From positions 15,686,001-15,750,000 of the forward strand of contig OU612072.1 of the NCBI GenBank assembly GCA_914767715.1: a DNA stretch of 64,000 nt, read 5' to 3'. Within the stretch, counting starts at the first letter, position 1. Every line of letters begins with the position of its first letter. Below are positions 12,401-23,498 of the stretch, piece by piece. This DNA is from Membranipora membranacea (taxonomy: Eukaryota > Bryozoa > Gymnolaemata > Cheilostomatida > Membraniporidae). The translations under genes and the position numbers were made by a program. The notes beneath the pieces are model-generated. The model saw nothing but the letters and a program-made list of their open reading frames with translations. It had not been told where the DNA came from and did not search any database.

Positions 12401-13020
12401 GATGATTTGTAGTTCAAAAGGTCAACGAGTACAAAGCATAGCTGACTATGCTGATCTGTTGCTTCTAAATAAATTAAATTTGTTACTGGTGTCCAAGTGC
12501 AGTTAGTATTTGAACACTGAGGTCATTGGGCCTGCTGTCAGGGGGGGGGGCATGAGTCTGAGGGACTCAGACTAGGGGTCAGCAGGAAACCAGCTAGATA
12601 TCTTTGATGTTCACTCATTGAAAAGATCAGACAAACTCTAAACTCTACCACCTCTGTGTCAGCACAGACAGAGGTCCAGGACGTAAACTGGGCAGGTGAT
12701 TGGGACGTATGCTACCCTATCCGCAGTTGCACAGAATATAGCAGACATTGCACAGAATGCAGCAAACATTGCACAGAATACAGCAGGTATATGTCAATAC
12801 AGAACCGTACAATGATATAGTGCTTGAACCAATTTTAGACCTCCACCCTGCTCTTTTGCACTTATCAGAGAATATCGATTGATGTTAATCAATATGTTTG
12901 GCCAAAGTGAGTCACTATAGATTATAGTTTTGTTGTACGTCACTTCATGCTTAGCTTAAGTCGTAAAGCAGAACCCAACTATATTATGGAGGTAAAAAAG
13001 AGCCTTATAGCATAAGGTCA
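12400..13020 (+). pseudogene. Decayed copy of TIR-gene 5' region, exon 1 and exon 2
   Basis: 12420-12540 resembles the sequence before TIR exon 1 (AAGTGCAGTT, AGCATAGCTGA). 12640-12680 matches exon 1 (TCTGTGTCAGCACAGACAGAGG against the exon-1 stretch near 6820). 12935-13018 matches TIR exon 2 (CTTAGCTTAAGTCGTAAAGC, then TATGGAGGTAAAA) but the acceptor AG is now AC and a TAA interrupts the frame after LIA. A 21-nt repeat (ATTGCACAGAATGCAGCAAAC-like, three units, 12728-12788) gives an AQN-IA heptad-like pattern not present in the intact gene. The exon-2 remnant is also in copy B at 52960-53035. Confidence 0.75.
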
Positions 13021-13028
13021 CCACCACC

Positions 13029-13401
13029 ATTCTGCGCATGCTCAGCTCTGGGCATGAGCTGATCTCTGCAAAATTGAGTCTCGGAATTCCGAAGCCATCT
13101 GATTGGCTACCTGCTCTGGTGACATACTCCCCAAAGCGTGCGGATTTGTTATTAATAGTTATCCTCTCTTGTCATTATTAGCTGATTTTGATTGACAGTT
13201 TATGCAGGGGATCTCCCATTTCCCCTTTCCAAAGTTGCAATCAGAACCCAAACTAAACTCATTGTTCTTGCACATGCGCAAATTCAAGTCACGCATGATG
13301 CATACTTAGCCTTACGACAGCTGCTTTGTGGCAATGATAGCCTAGTTTATCAGTGATCTACATGCCCAGTCAGATCACGAGAGTCAGTATGCACCACCAC
13401 C
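13029..13401. other. Segment present in copy A only, flanked by CACCACC repeats
   Basis: Copy B reads straight from GGTCACCACCACC into the sequence found after 13401 in copy A. The 373-bp segment is bounded by the short direct repeat CACCACCACC on both sides, so it is either an insertion with a duplicated target or was deleted from copy B by slippage. No coding content recognised. Confidence 0.7.
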
Positions 13402-14100
13402 CAAAAGACCCACTAACGTAAGCTGGAAGAGTTGTGCTCGCTGTGATGTAAATTTGTTTCGACGCCTGTTAAACTCAACAGGTGATGGTGACACTTGACT
13501 GACACTCAACTCCCAACGCTTGGGTGACCATGAGGCTTCTGTCATGAAGTGCATCACTTAGGGATAGCTGTCTGTTTTGATATCAAGGTCATCTAGTCAG
13601 GAATTGTCCTAACATGTTCATTGGGGGGATAACTCAACACAACGTTTGGATAGCTTTGTAGTACCTACACATTTTATTTTATATATCATTCCATGTATAG
13701 GGACATAAGTTTTACCCTAACCTATTTGTTTGATCAAACCAATGAGCAGTGTGATAAGTCAATCACTCATATACAAACTAACCATTCACAGCCATTGTAT
13801 AGTACCATGCAATGCTTTTCAGCTAATTATTTCAAACAGCAGGACTTTGATGCTGCTAGGTCCAGCGTATCAACAGTCAGATCCAATTGCTAAAAGTTAA
13901 TTATATATGCCTTTCATTGCATGGATCCATATATATTGGCACTGTAAACCACAGGTCTACTCCAAAACCAGTTTTTCTTCTACTAAACAATCTAGCATGA
14001 GTGTAAAATGTTGCCCAAGCTGGGTGGTAGGCATTACCACCCTTCAATGATATATTGTTGAAACCCAGCAAAGTCAATACCAATTCGATTCGCTGTGAAT

Positions 14101-16330
14101 TATGGAAATCAGGAGCGACATGCTAAATGCCAAATGCTAAAGGCACGAAAATGCTAAATGTCAAATGCTAAATTGCGCAGGTGGGGACACAAATCCCTTA
14201 ATTCAGATGTTAGAAATGATTATCCTGTGTTATCATGTTATCCTACAAAAATGCAAGCGCTCTATTTGTCAATTGTCCTTCATCTATTCAATGCAGGCCA
14301 CTATTATGGGTTGGTGGAAAGATTTTACGCCATTGTGTCATGCCCCTATCATAGTCAAAGCTTTCTTATTTCTGACAAGCTGTTAATGCCACAACGGACC
14401 AGACTTTCACATGTAATATCTTGATGACGTGCAGCACAGTGTGCATTGTCTTCATACTCCTTTCAACCTTCATAATTCATACATTAACTAACTCGAACCA
14501 GTCAGGTACTCCTTGCTTCAACAACCTACAGAGGGCATCCGACCTTTTTACCCAGTTGATGTGGTTGTGGTAGAGTGTTGCCTGTTAGCACAATGCAGCA
14601 CAGTCATATTTTTATCAGTGAAGCCTTACCATAAGTTATAGTCCTGTCTAGGGAGTATGATAAGTATATGTGTCTGTTATAAACTGAACAAATGTAATAA
14701 AACTCAAATCTTAGGTAGAGCTCGTTGTTGCCAGGCCCCCCTCCCCCCGAGACTTTGCTAAATGCTATCAGACTGCTATTAACTCGAGGCTGATATGTGT
14801 CTATGTTGCCTTACTTCAAGTTTCAGACGAAGATGACCATATAGAAATCAGACAAATACATATAATAAGGATTTGGGGTATGGGGTATCTGTGTAGTCCA
14901 ACTCATTATGCAGATTTTTACACCCCTTGTTAACTGCAAAAAGAGAAACAAACACTTATTGCAATAATAATTTTAACTGCGTGGTTATTATATTCATATA
15001 AAATATATGTACACCATATATGTGCAGCAATTCGAATATGTATATCTTGCGTAGGACTGAGAGCAGGAGATGGCAATCTTATATGATCAATTTCCTAGTT
15101 TGGGAGTAGTCTCCTCTCTTCTAACTGCTATAATAAGATATTGTAATGTGATATATACTTTGTATCTTTCCTTTCTGAGGTGGTATAGTGGCTCCTAACC
15201 TCTCCTAACCCGCTATTATGTGATAAACAAGTATCATCCACTACTGGGGTGGTATATAGATATTGGTGATCCTAATCTGCTATCTGCTATAACTTGATAA
15301 CTGAGCATCATCCACTACTGAGATGGTATGTAGATTGTTTGATGCTGATCAGCCGTCTGCTAATTCGCTATGTGAGATACCTTGGGACCTCCGCTTATAA
15401 GGGTTTGTTTACATCATCAAATGCAAATTAGCAATTGTTTTGAGCCATAATTTTGCGACGTATACAGTGAAAAATACCAGGGCCCTAGACAACATAGCCA
15501 CTGTCATTAGAAAACGACCACCTAAAACAGCAAGTCCTCTATGTCAGGTTTCCTCTCTAGTCTCCTACCAGTCAGGTTCCCTATCACTAAGCTTTCTTCC
15601 CAGTTGTCCGAGGGTTAAGAAGTGGGTCAGATCAGCCCAGGTCAGATCAGGTACAAAAATTAGGAGATCGGCAAACTAAGCCAGGTCAGTTCAGGTATGG
15701 TCAGATGTGAATAACTCAAAATACCCACGTCATCGGCACATCCTAGCACCTTAATGGGATATCAGAAACCACATCCTCTTCAGGGATCTGGCCATGACCC
15801 CCTGAAACTGACAGTGCAGTTTAAGCGTCAAATCATATTGTTGAACAGGCTGCCGGGTGTAGGGGTATTATAAAAAAGGGAGAGCATTCTTATTACAGTT
15901 CAGTTGAAATCAGGGTGTGAACTTTCATACCTATCTCAAACTTTAACATTACAATGCATGTCAGCGGATATGTACAGCGGACGTTGATTAGTATATTTGT
16001 CCTGCCTGTTGGAGTACAACCATATAACTAAGAGATGTAGCCTGTTTTGACAAGCTTTATCAAGTCGATGTTGAGTATGATGTGAAAGGAAACAACTACT
16101 GGAAGGGGGGCTGTCATAAATTGAGTGCGTCAATATAGTAGGCCAGTAGCATATTAGGTTATACAGTAGTCATTCAAATTGTGTCCTGGGGTAGGACAAT
16201 CTCAACTCAAAACAGTGCAACACCATTTGAACCAAGGAGTTGCGTCCCCTCTGAGCAATTTGGCATTTTGTATTTAGCATTTTTGTGCCTTTAGCATTTG
16301 GTATTTAGCATGTCGCTCCTGATTTCCATA
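14101..16330. mobile_element. 2.23-kb DNA transposon with long terminal inverted repeats and 6-bp target duplication
   Basis: Left end TATGGAAATCAGGAGCGACA, right end its exact reverse complement; the inverted similarity runs about 80 bp with a few mismatches (repeated TGCTAAATG-type units). GTGAAT occurs immediately outside both ends (14095-14100 and 16331-16336), while copy B has a single GTGAAT at 53749-53754 and no element. No transposase frame is visible, so it is non-autonomous. Termini starting TAT with a 6-bp duplication recall the IS3EU superfamily, from memory and unverified. Confidence 0.9.
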
Positions 16331-16764
16331 GTGAATGGTTAGTTTGTATAAGAGTGATTGAAAAATGATCATGGTTGATCCAGCGTTAAGTTATCAGCCC
16401 TTTATTCAGGTTTGGACAACTCTCGAATAAAAATTACCTTTGAAAATTCTAGCTCAAAACATAGCCATCCATGGCTTTTGGGATGGCGATCGCATTTATA
16501 ATTAGTACAAGATCAGTATCCCCCGCCAAGTTTGTATGGGTATGAAGATACTTATTGCCAAAGCAATTGAATTTAACTAATGTTATTTGCCTGACTAATC
16601 AGCTAAGTGCCACACAACTCGCTTTTAAGCAGCCTTTTAGTATCAGACTCCTAAATGACAACGCCTTTTCATAGTTAGCATAATTTTGCTTCAGAATCGA
16701 TGATACGCAATAAGACAATCTCTCAATCTCGATATTGAAATTCATGTTAATTTTTATTACACAG

Positions 16765-16955
16765 TGACTGAATTAAAACAATACCCAAGATACAACAGAA
16801 GATTCACAACTAAAAATGCTCAAGAACACGGATACACTGCTGGGATGTTTGCTGATGCCGGCCAATTTAACAAAGACAAACATCTGATGCCTCAATCATT
16901 CTACGACCACTTAGATTGGCCCTCCAGAAGATGGCCTGTAGACCTTAGGCACTAA
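16765..16955 (+). CDS. Terminal exon of an unrecognised protein
   Basis: After the acceptor TATTACACAG, an open frame of 63 codons runs to TAA at 16953-16955. It encodes a compact, residue-diverse sequence with many aromatics (YPRYNRRF, HGYTAGMFADAGQF, SFYDHLDWPSRRW), more protein-like than the usual chance frames here. The exon needs one base from an upstream exon, which I could not locate; it may lie beyond the transposon or be lost. The copy in duplication B (54188-54376) carries a one-base deletion. Function unknown. The basic, aromatic, short C-terminus resembles small axonemal or structural proteins only in a general way. Confidence 0.5.
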
Positions 16956-18273
16956 AGCTATAATTGCGCCACCCCATATTTGGTAATATCATATTGAAGG
17001 TCTCAGTCTAATTAAGAGCACCATGGCATTTTAGTAAAGCTAATGGTTTCCACTGAGTCCATAGGTTGCCATGGTGCTCCTCAGTAGACTGACCCCTTCA
17101 AGGTGATACCACATATGGGGAGACGCAACTAGAGCTTTTTTAAAGATAGTTTGTATTGCCGCATAATTGGACAGCCAATATTTTGGAGAAGTTTCATGAT
17201 TACATGAGCTATCGTTTTTACGAAAAGTATCAACGTCTCACAAACCGCAGATGAATTGTTATGTTCGAAGATAACTTATGTAGTTATCAAATCTGACCAT
17301 TTAATTGGCAATGTGAACTAACGTTAAATTTAATTTATTAAGACACAACTTTTGTTTGTCGTTACATACTTGTGAGTCCTAGTAGTCAGTAGTCCTAGTA
17401 GTAGTAAATTTGAATGATATGTGATGTTTCTGAAGTGATTCTCCTGTTTTCGATTTTATTTTTGTTGTAAAGCTCAAATTTGTTTTGACATTTTAATGGT
17501 GAATAAAGACATAGCAAAGCAACTACTGATTATTTATCAACAAACTTTAATACATGATTCATCATGAGACTGGGATGACAAGGTCCTGTATCAAATATAT
17601 TTTAGTTAGAATTGTTTTTTATATCACCATAATTATAAAACAACTATTCAATGGAGGAAAGTAGGAATGGCTGACGTTGTGGTCCATGTAATTGAGAAAA
17701 TGAGTAAACAATGATGTGATAGAAGAACTGGAAGCTTAGGGGCTGTGTGGAGCACTGGGAGATCCCCCCTTCTCTCTATCATTTAAAACAAGTTCAACTG
17801 AATTAATCAAAGGTTCTTACTAGTTAAAATAAAAGATTTGGTATTCAGATAAAAACTCAAGCCAGAGCAATGTGTTACCATAATAACGAATTCAAATAGT
17901 GCAGCCATTGTTTAGTCACAACTTTGCTTGCCACATGAATCTGTTCTCTCATTGTATTTCTTATTGAGAAGACATGAAGAAGTCAACACCAGATCAGCGT
18001 AAGCTCCAATATCTGTCTTAGTTGGATAGACAACCCTGATCAATAATAGAAACAGAAAATAGTTGCGTTACTGCTGAGTTTTTTTCACACCAAGTGCCCG
18101 GATTTGGAGTTGCTCCCTCTGCAATGTTGGATGGGGGGGCAACTCTGAATGGATCAAATTGATCTATACATGGTAAGCTTGACTTGGAACCTGATAAGCA
18201 TTCGTTGTCGGAGTACACATGAGATATCAAAATAAAACTATACTCAGCTATTAATATTTCTATTTGAGAGGTC

Positions 18274-18667
18274 TTAATTGACCGCCCAATTCAACGGGCG
18301 CAGGCGCGCCAGAGCAAGAGCGCAGGTGGCTTGTGTGGGGTTGGATACCAGATACCCTTGCACCACCTCCCCTCTCAAGCTACTCTTATTTCGATGAGGC
18401 AGAGAGGGATCTTTATACACTTCGCAGTTGGCCTTTCTATATAAGCAGGCTGCATAAGCATCACTCACGGTGGTACCCTAGACATGACAAGCATATGTAG
18501 AATCGGATATCTGCTCTCTTCTAAGAGGCTGTCTGTCAGTCTCTTCTTCAAATCTTTGGGTACTTCCGTAACTGTGCCATCAAATGTGACATCAGTCGAC
18601 CAGGTGACTGTCAGAGTATCATTCTCACAGGTCAGCTTGGCCTGAGAACCAACTTGTGGGCTGCAGT
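18274..18667 (-). CDS. Ig-like extracellular domain exon and 3' frame of a minus-strand gene (probably degraded)
   Basis: Reading right to left, an acceptor (GATTTGTAG) at 18668 opens a phase-1 exon with two Cys spaced as in an Ig-like domain (CSPQVGSQAKLTCEND), then LTVTW and VTFDGTVTEV. The frame ends at TGA about 18473. In another frame the same DNA reads REQISDSTYACHV, which looks like the expected second-Cys strand, and a third frame continues 18468-18274 (SDAYAACLYRKANC, then a stop). The coding signal therefore changes frame twice, suggesting frameshifts or unrecognised introns. Copy B (55692-56089) shares the pattern, so damage predates the duplication. It probably belongs to the gene whose 5' exons are at 41-50 kb. 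Confidence 0.4.
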
Positions 18668-18764
18668 CTACAAATCATAACCGCGACAATGTTTGTACGG
18701 CACTTATATCCATCAATGAACGCCAAAAGAAGACTGCCAACAAATCAGACTACAGTCAATAGCT

Positions 18765-18951
18765 AGCCTGTCTTGACAAGTTTTGATCAATAGGGGATGG
18801 GAGGAGCTGTCTTTCCAGACAACAAATTGATTAGTGTTTTTATTGAGTTATCTACCCGATTGATCGTCCTCTCGATTTTTGAGATCGCAAGCTGACAAGC
18901 TTTGTTCGGTGGTGGGTTCGGTAAGGGTAACAAAGCTTGTCAAGATATGCT
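18765..18951. repeat. MITE-like element with TAGCCTGTCTTGACAAG ends
   Basis: Starts TAGCCTGTCTTGACAAG and ends CTTGTCAAGATATGCTAAG, an imperfect inverted pair. The copy in duplication B (56194-56356) lacks the last ~22 bp. Confidence 0.55.
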
Positions 18952-19823
18952 AAGTCAATAGCATACAGTCATTTTAAACTGCGTTTCAAAATCATCTTGT
19001 TTTTCTATTTTCAATTACCTAGATATACACAGCCATTGGGAGAAGACACTTCTGTATTGCAATCTGTATCTGTTGCACTAGGAAAGTCGAATCACCATGG
19101 CAACCAACAGAATCACCACTGCTTTGAATTTTGGGTGTGATTGGCACAAATTTTAGATCGATGTCAGGGTGATGTGATGTGTGTAAAGGTAGGGAATTTG
19201 ATAGAAAGACAATGGAACATATTGTGACGTAACTTGATTGGTATGACTATGACTTTGACCAATTGATCTTAAATACCTCCCATCGACTTTAGATAGCAGT
19301 CTTACACTCAGAATGTAATCTAATTACACGGAAGCAAGCAAAATTAACACCAGGCAGCAAAATATATTAGGTAACCAATACTTAATAGCAAAGATTAGGG
19401 TTCAATTATTCAGCAATAATTCTTGTAACCAAAGCACTTACTGTGATGACATATTTCCTTTATCTGGTTGAGGTTGCTATTAGCCAGGTGTGTAAGAATG
19501 GCGAGAGAGAACTTCTTACTTAGTACTGTACATTTTATGCCATACCTAGCCACCAGTTCTAACCGTCTCTCCAGCAGAGAGTCTAAAATGCATATAATTG
19601 ATTATTGATAATATAGATCTGTAATATGGTTTAAATCTAATCACAAAAAGGGACGTTTTTACACTGTTTTATGCACCGAATTTTGTGGGAACTGTTTTCC
19701 AAGAGTTCCCCCTCTACATTTCTTTGTGGTACTCAGTTTCAATAAATTCACACTCATATCTAACACTACATACTACTGTACTATAGATTTTATAATATAC
19801 AGTTTAGTCGCAAAGAGCAAACA

Positions 19824-20530
19824 GTATGCAAACTTGTCCTACCAAATTAAAGATAGTCCAAATTGTCGAGAATAATGAATATATAGCAGTTGACGTAAGC
19901 TGAAACTATGTTAAATGAAGCATCTACCTTTGATCTCTACTTTTAGTGAGCAGTTCCGGCTTTCTCCATATATATGATAGTTGTAGACTCCAACAGGTAG
20001 TTATAGTCGGTGTATAGTGCCATCTAGTGTGAGATCAAATGCTGATAACCCAGTAGAAGCAGAGACAACTGCCCTGTTTACTTCTGGACACTCGTCAATC
20101 TTTGATGAGGTACCTGATAAATCAATAATATATTTTATTTCATAAAAGTTTAACTATTGTATTTACAGAGAGTGGTTTGAATTAATTTTAATATTCAAAT
20201 CATCAAAATTGACTGGGGGGGGGCTTAGTGAAATTTTAAGGAGCTTCTAGGTACCCATGCATGAGCTACCAGGACAATTTAATTTTTTTGATTATTTTTT
20301 CTTCATCTTGATTGAAATTTGTTTTTCTTTTTTCCTCTTCTAGAGGGCTGATTTTGACAAACATTTCCATCTTATCAAAGTTACGCTGATAAAATTTTAA
20401 ACAAATAAGTTGAGATTCCGATATCGAATGTGAAATTGATCAGTGCAGTACAAATTTTCTACCAGTACTAGAGCCATCGGAGACCCGGTGCATGTTAACA
20501 GTATGAAAACTTGCCCTACCAAATTAAAGA
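19824..20530. repeat. Direct repeats bounding a segment missing from copy B
   Basis: CAGTATGCAAACTTGTCCTA (from 19824) recurs as CAGTATGAAAACTTGCCCTA (from 20498), both continuing CCAAATTAAAGA. Copy B has one such unit (57396) joined directly to the sequence following the second repeat, as expected if recombination between the repeats removed about 670 bp. The segment contains the domain exon 19928-20113. Confidence 0.75.
19928..20113 (-). pseudogene. Phase-1 extracellular domain exon with in-frame stop
   Basis: Acceptor TTTATCAG at 20114 and donor GTAGAT after 19928 frame a 186-bp exon, phase 1 at both ends. It encodes IDECPEVNRAVVSAS, FDLTLDGTI, VGVYNYHIYG and SRNCSLKVEIK, a Cys-to-Cys Ig-like domain related to the exon at 18667 (DVTFDGTV there). 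The frame has TAA at 20001-20003, just before the VGVYNY strand. Either the stop is a real disabling change, or an unseen edit or assembly error lies here. Confidence 0.5.
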
Positions 20531-21843
20531 AATTATGCTGTTCCAAATGGGCACTAATAAACTGCCCCTGGCAACGAGTGTTGTAAGACGCGGGGCAGGT
20601 GCCGTATGGGACATGTCATAGAGCAGTCATGGCCTATAAAGCATTGTTGTTTGCGCTGTAGGGGACGTTGAGTGCTGTAAGACATGTACTGTACAACACC
20701 TGCCACACATCTCACAACACGCGAGTATGGGATTGGACTAAGTACCTAAAATGTGTCTCAGCACGCAACATTGGCTGCACCAACAATTCCTCTTATATGA
20801 TTTTTTCATGAAACTTGCTACTGCCCATACAGAGCTGAACTTATTCTGTAATTTATGCTTAGTTACACCTATGATAGTCAACTCATCCGTTAATTATATC
20901 TTCCCTTGAGATGATTATGACGCCATACTTTAATTGTAACCTGGCCATAATCAGATATTTTTGAATGCTGATGTGAAATTTGAAATAAAAAACTTATGAT
21001 GATTGAAGTGGGTAATACTGTCGGATCGAGAAAGATCACGACAGTTCACTGCTGGCAGAGTTCTTATGAAATTACTTTATAATACTGAATGCAGTTTTTC
21101 GGCAGTTTGATGATTTTATTACTGAACTACACCCTGGGGCAAATGCCCCAGGCAACTGATAAATTGCAACGCCAGGTTGTAACTGAATCTTCAGATCAAA
21201 AACCACTGTTCTTTATACTGACTTGTATAAATAGGTCGTAAAAATAGAAACAGGTGGGATGATACGTCATTATTTTGATGGCCAACCTCCGCATTTAGAT
21301 GGTAATTAAATGTGCAAAAAATGGAAGTAAATGCGGAAGATTATAACAATTAATCAGATTAAGACCATGGCAACCATGACAGTGCAATATACAGTGCCTA
21401 ACTTCATGTAGAGTCATGCACCTAGGCGTGTCACGTACAGTGTATGTGACAATACTCTAACTAGAAAATCCCTAAGTGGCCTGCCTTCAATTTTTTGTGA
21501 TAAAAAGGAGTTTGTAATGATTGACAAAACTTGGTTGTCCTAGTATATAGAGATTTTGATGCTAAATAGTGTTGGATTTCAGGTCTATTTTTCATAAAAT
21601 TCATTGGCGATAGTCATATTAAAATTTAAGTAACTCAAAGCAGGGATTTTGGCACTGTCTTTTCTTTTGGTGGTATTTGAGTATTTTGAAGCTACATTGC
21701 CACCAGTGACTTTGTCATGATATTGACTCTTTATATTGTTACCACAGGATTGGACTTAAAGCTGTAACCTTTCAGCGCAGTAGTAGTAGTAGTAGTAGTG
21801 ATTGGGTCAGAGCTGGTTGTAACAGGAAGAGAATCGGTATTAC

Positions 21844-21915
21844 CTGATTCACCGATGGTTGTGCTTACACTTGCACTACCATCGACGCTTGTACTACTTG
21901 TGCTGTTAAAACTGT
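21844..21915 (-). CDS. Ser/Thr-rich stalk exon of the minus-strand host gene
   Basis: Acceptor AATTTCCAG at 21916 and donor GTAATA after 21844 give a 72-bp phase 1-1 exon coding mostly Ser, Thr, Gly and Asp (FNSTSSTSVDGSASVSTT). If the donor is not used, the frame stays open through a run of ACT codons to about 21730. Likely part of an O-glycosylated stalk. Confidence 0.45.
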
Positions 21916-22403
21916 CTGGAAATTAAGAATCAATATCATAGGTGAGCGACAAATAGAGGTGAATGAGTTAGATTTGCAATCAGCAGAAATAGACGCCAGA
22001 ACCTCATATTATGTGAGGTGGTAAAATGATTTGTGAGCACTTTTGAATCTGTTGTGTCCGATTTCACAAAACAGCGAAATGGCCAAGCTTGGTGTGAGGT
22101 TTTGATTTCGGTACCAAAACTGCCGATACCATTAGAAAACAACAGGAGTACAAGTGGTAGAAACTTAGCCAGCAATTTTGAAGGGCTATTGGTTAGGTTT
22201 GCCAGATCAGTTTGGTTGGTTATTAAATTGTACACATAACCAATATAAGATTTACCAGGTATAATGGAAGTTGTACTTGAACCATCATCAACTTACGTTC
22301 CGTGTTCTATAAGGATCAAATCATAATTTTTCAATCGGTTAGAATCAGCAAACAAGCCACACTAGAAACAACAAACAATCAACAAACTCATGAGGACCAT
22401 ATG

Positions 22404-22615
22404 TCACAGTAGTACTACTTGTGGTAGAAGATGTTGTATCAGTTTGGCTGATGAACTAGAGGTGGTGATAGTGGGTGACCTAGTATCATTTGAGGTAACA
22501 GATGATGTTAAGGTACTTGTAGATGATACAGTAGATGACTTAGTAGTGGTGGTGAATGTTGACTCACTTGTTGTGGTAGGAAGGGTTGTTGTTGTTGTTG
22601 TATAATCTCTTTCAA
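22404..22615 (-). CDS. Thr/Ser-rich mucin-like exon of the host gene (frame shifted near its end)
   Basis: An acceptor (TATTTGTAG) at 22616 opens a phase-1 exon beginning VERDYTTTTTTLPTTTSES and continuing as Thr/Ser-rich sequence for about 55 codons. Near 22445 the Thr/Ser signal moves to another frame (TDTTSSTTSSTTVTYG), which suggests a one-base indel; in the original frame TGA ends it at 22402. Phase 1 at its start matches the phase at which the exon 41155-41307 ends, so the two exons may be neighbours with the Polinton in the intron between them. Confidence 0.5.
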
Positions 22616-22700
22616 CTACAAATAAAATACCTTGCGATATTACGACTCGGTATAACTGTAATTGTTATTGCAATTATCATAACTGTATTCTTGCAATGGC

Positions 22701-22706
22701 GATGCC
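22701..22706. repeat. Left 6-bp target-site duplication (GATGCC)
   Basis: GATGCC abuts the left terminal inverted repeat and recurs at 40420-40425 right after the other end. Six base pairs is the standard duplication length for Polinton integrases. Confidence 0.95.
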
Positions 22707-22836
22707 AGTAGTAAAAGTGGGAGCAGGTCGTTAGCCCGAACCCATTGAAACGAATGAGCGACTCGATCCCTTTTGTAACGTTCCTGGTGGAACGACTACT
22801 CATATTGTATGGGAGTTGTCAATTTCTACTCTATCA
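22707..22836 (+). repeat. Left terminal inverted repeat of the Polinton
   Basis: 130 bp matching the reverse complement of 40290-40419 except for two visible substitutions (AGCGACTCG against AGCGGCTCG; TCTACTCTATC against TCTACCCTATC). Begins with AG, as Polinton ends usually do. Confidence 0.97.
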
Positions 22837-23213
22837 TTTTGTATGGTGAGGATGGAAGTTTGTTTATGTAATTCTTTTTATGTATATTTATTCATGATAA
22901 ATGAGATGCTTGTGTGGGTAATGTGATTGATCACATTCACTGTTAGCTAGTGTTGTTGTAAATATTAATGAATTGAGTGTCAGTTTGTTTGTGAGGATAA
23001 ATGTTCATTGGTACAGGGTAGAATGATAAATTGATATACAAAATGAGCAGCTGTATATATATGTTCATTGAAGTGTTAAAACAATTTCAATAAAAATCTG
23101 AGGACAATGCGGCAAAGACAAGGTTTTGAAATGAGATACATGCATAAAATCACATAAAATAACACGGGAATAAATGAATGCAAAGTTGACAGATTAGGCA
23201 TCTGACATAGCCC

Positions 23214-23480
23214 ATGGAACAGATTGTACTAGTTTACATGTTACTGGTAGCAGGTGCAAGCATTCCTGATCTGACAAAATTGGCAACGCAATTTGTGAGT
23301 GCTCCCGTAGGCAGCAGGGTAACAACGCCAGACTCATGCTATGACTTTGATGAGCATAAAGCTGATGAACATAACTTTGACACCCACCATTCCGACGCAA
23401 ATTACGCTGCCCTGGATAAAAACAACAAAAAAGTAGAAAAACAGATAAAAAAAATTAACAAAAAAAAGAAGAAAAAATGA
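23214..23480 (+). CDS. Possible small secreted or membrane protein (88 aa)
   Basis: First plus-strand frame after the left repeat. ATG at 23214 begins a hydrophobic stretch (IVLVYMLLVAGAS) that could be a signal peptide, followed by an Asp/His-rich middle and a C-terminus of about 20 mostly Lys residues encoded by an A-rich tract. It ends 18 bp before the stop of the convergent zinc protein. The A-rich end may instead be shared polyadenylation sequence, and no homologue is known to me, so this is only a candidate. Confidence 0.35.
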   Translation: MEQIVLVYMLLVAGASIPDLTKLATQFVSAPVGSRVTTPDSCYDFDEHKADEHNFDTHHSDANYAALDKNNKKVEKQIKKINKKKKKK

Positions 23481-23498
23481 TTAGTTATCACTTAAAGA

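Larger units (their letters stand above)
12829..20620. repeat. Segmental duplication, copy A
   Basis: This stretch aligns in the same orientation with 52852-57571 over almost all of copy B's length, with scattered substitutions. Copy A alone has 13029-13401, the transposon 14101-16330 and about 670 bp between direct repeats at 19824 and 20498. Copy B alone has 171 bp at 56759-56929. It includes one plus-strand terminal exon and minus-strand domain exons of the host gene. Confidence 0.92.

Noticed and set aside
13693-13893. 66-aa frame, also present in copy B at 53341-53568
   Set aside because: Shared only because the DNA is duplicated; the two frames diverge at the end and show no splice sites or family features.
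22390-22605. 71-aa Val-rich plus-strand frame
   Set aside because: Antisense shadow of the Thr/Ser-rich exon on the minus strand.
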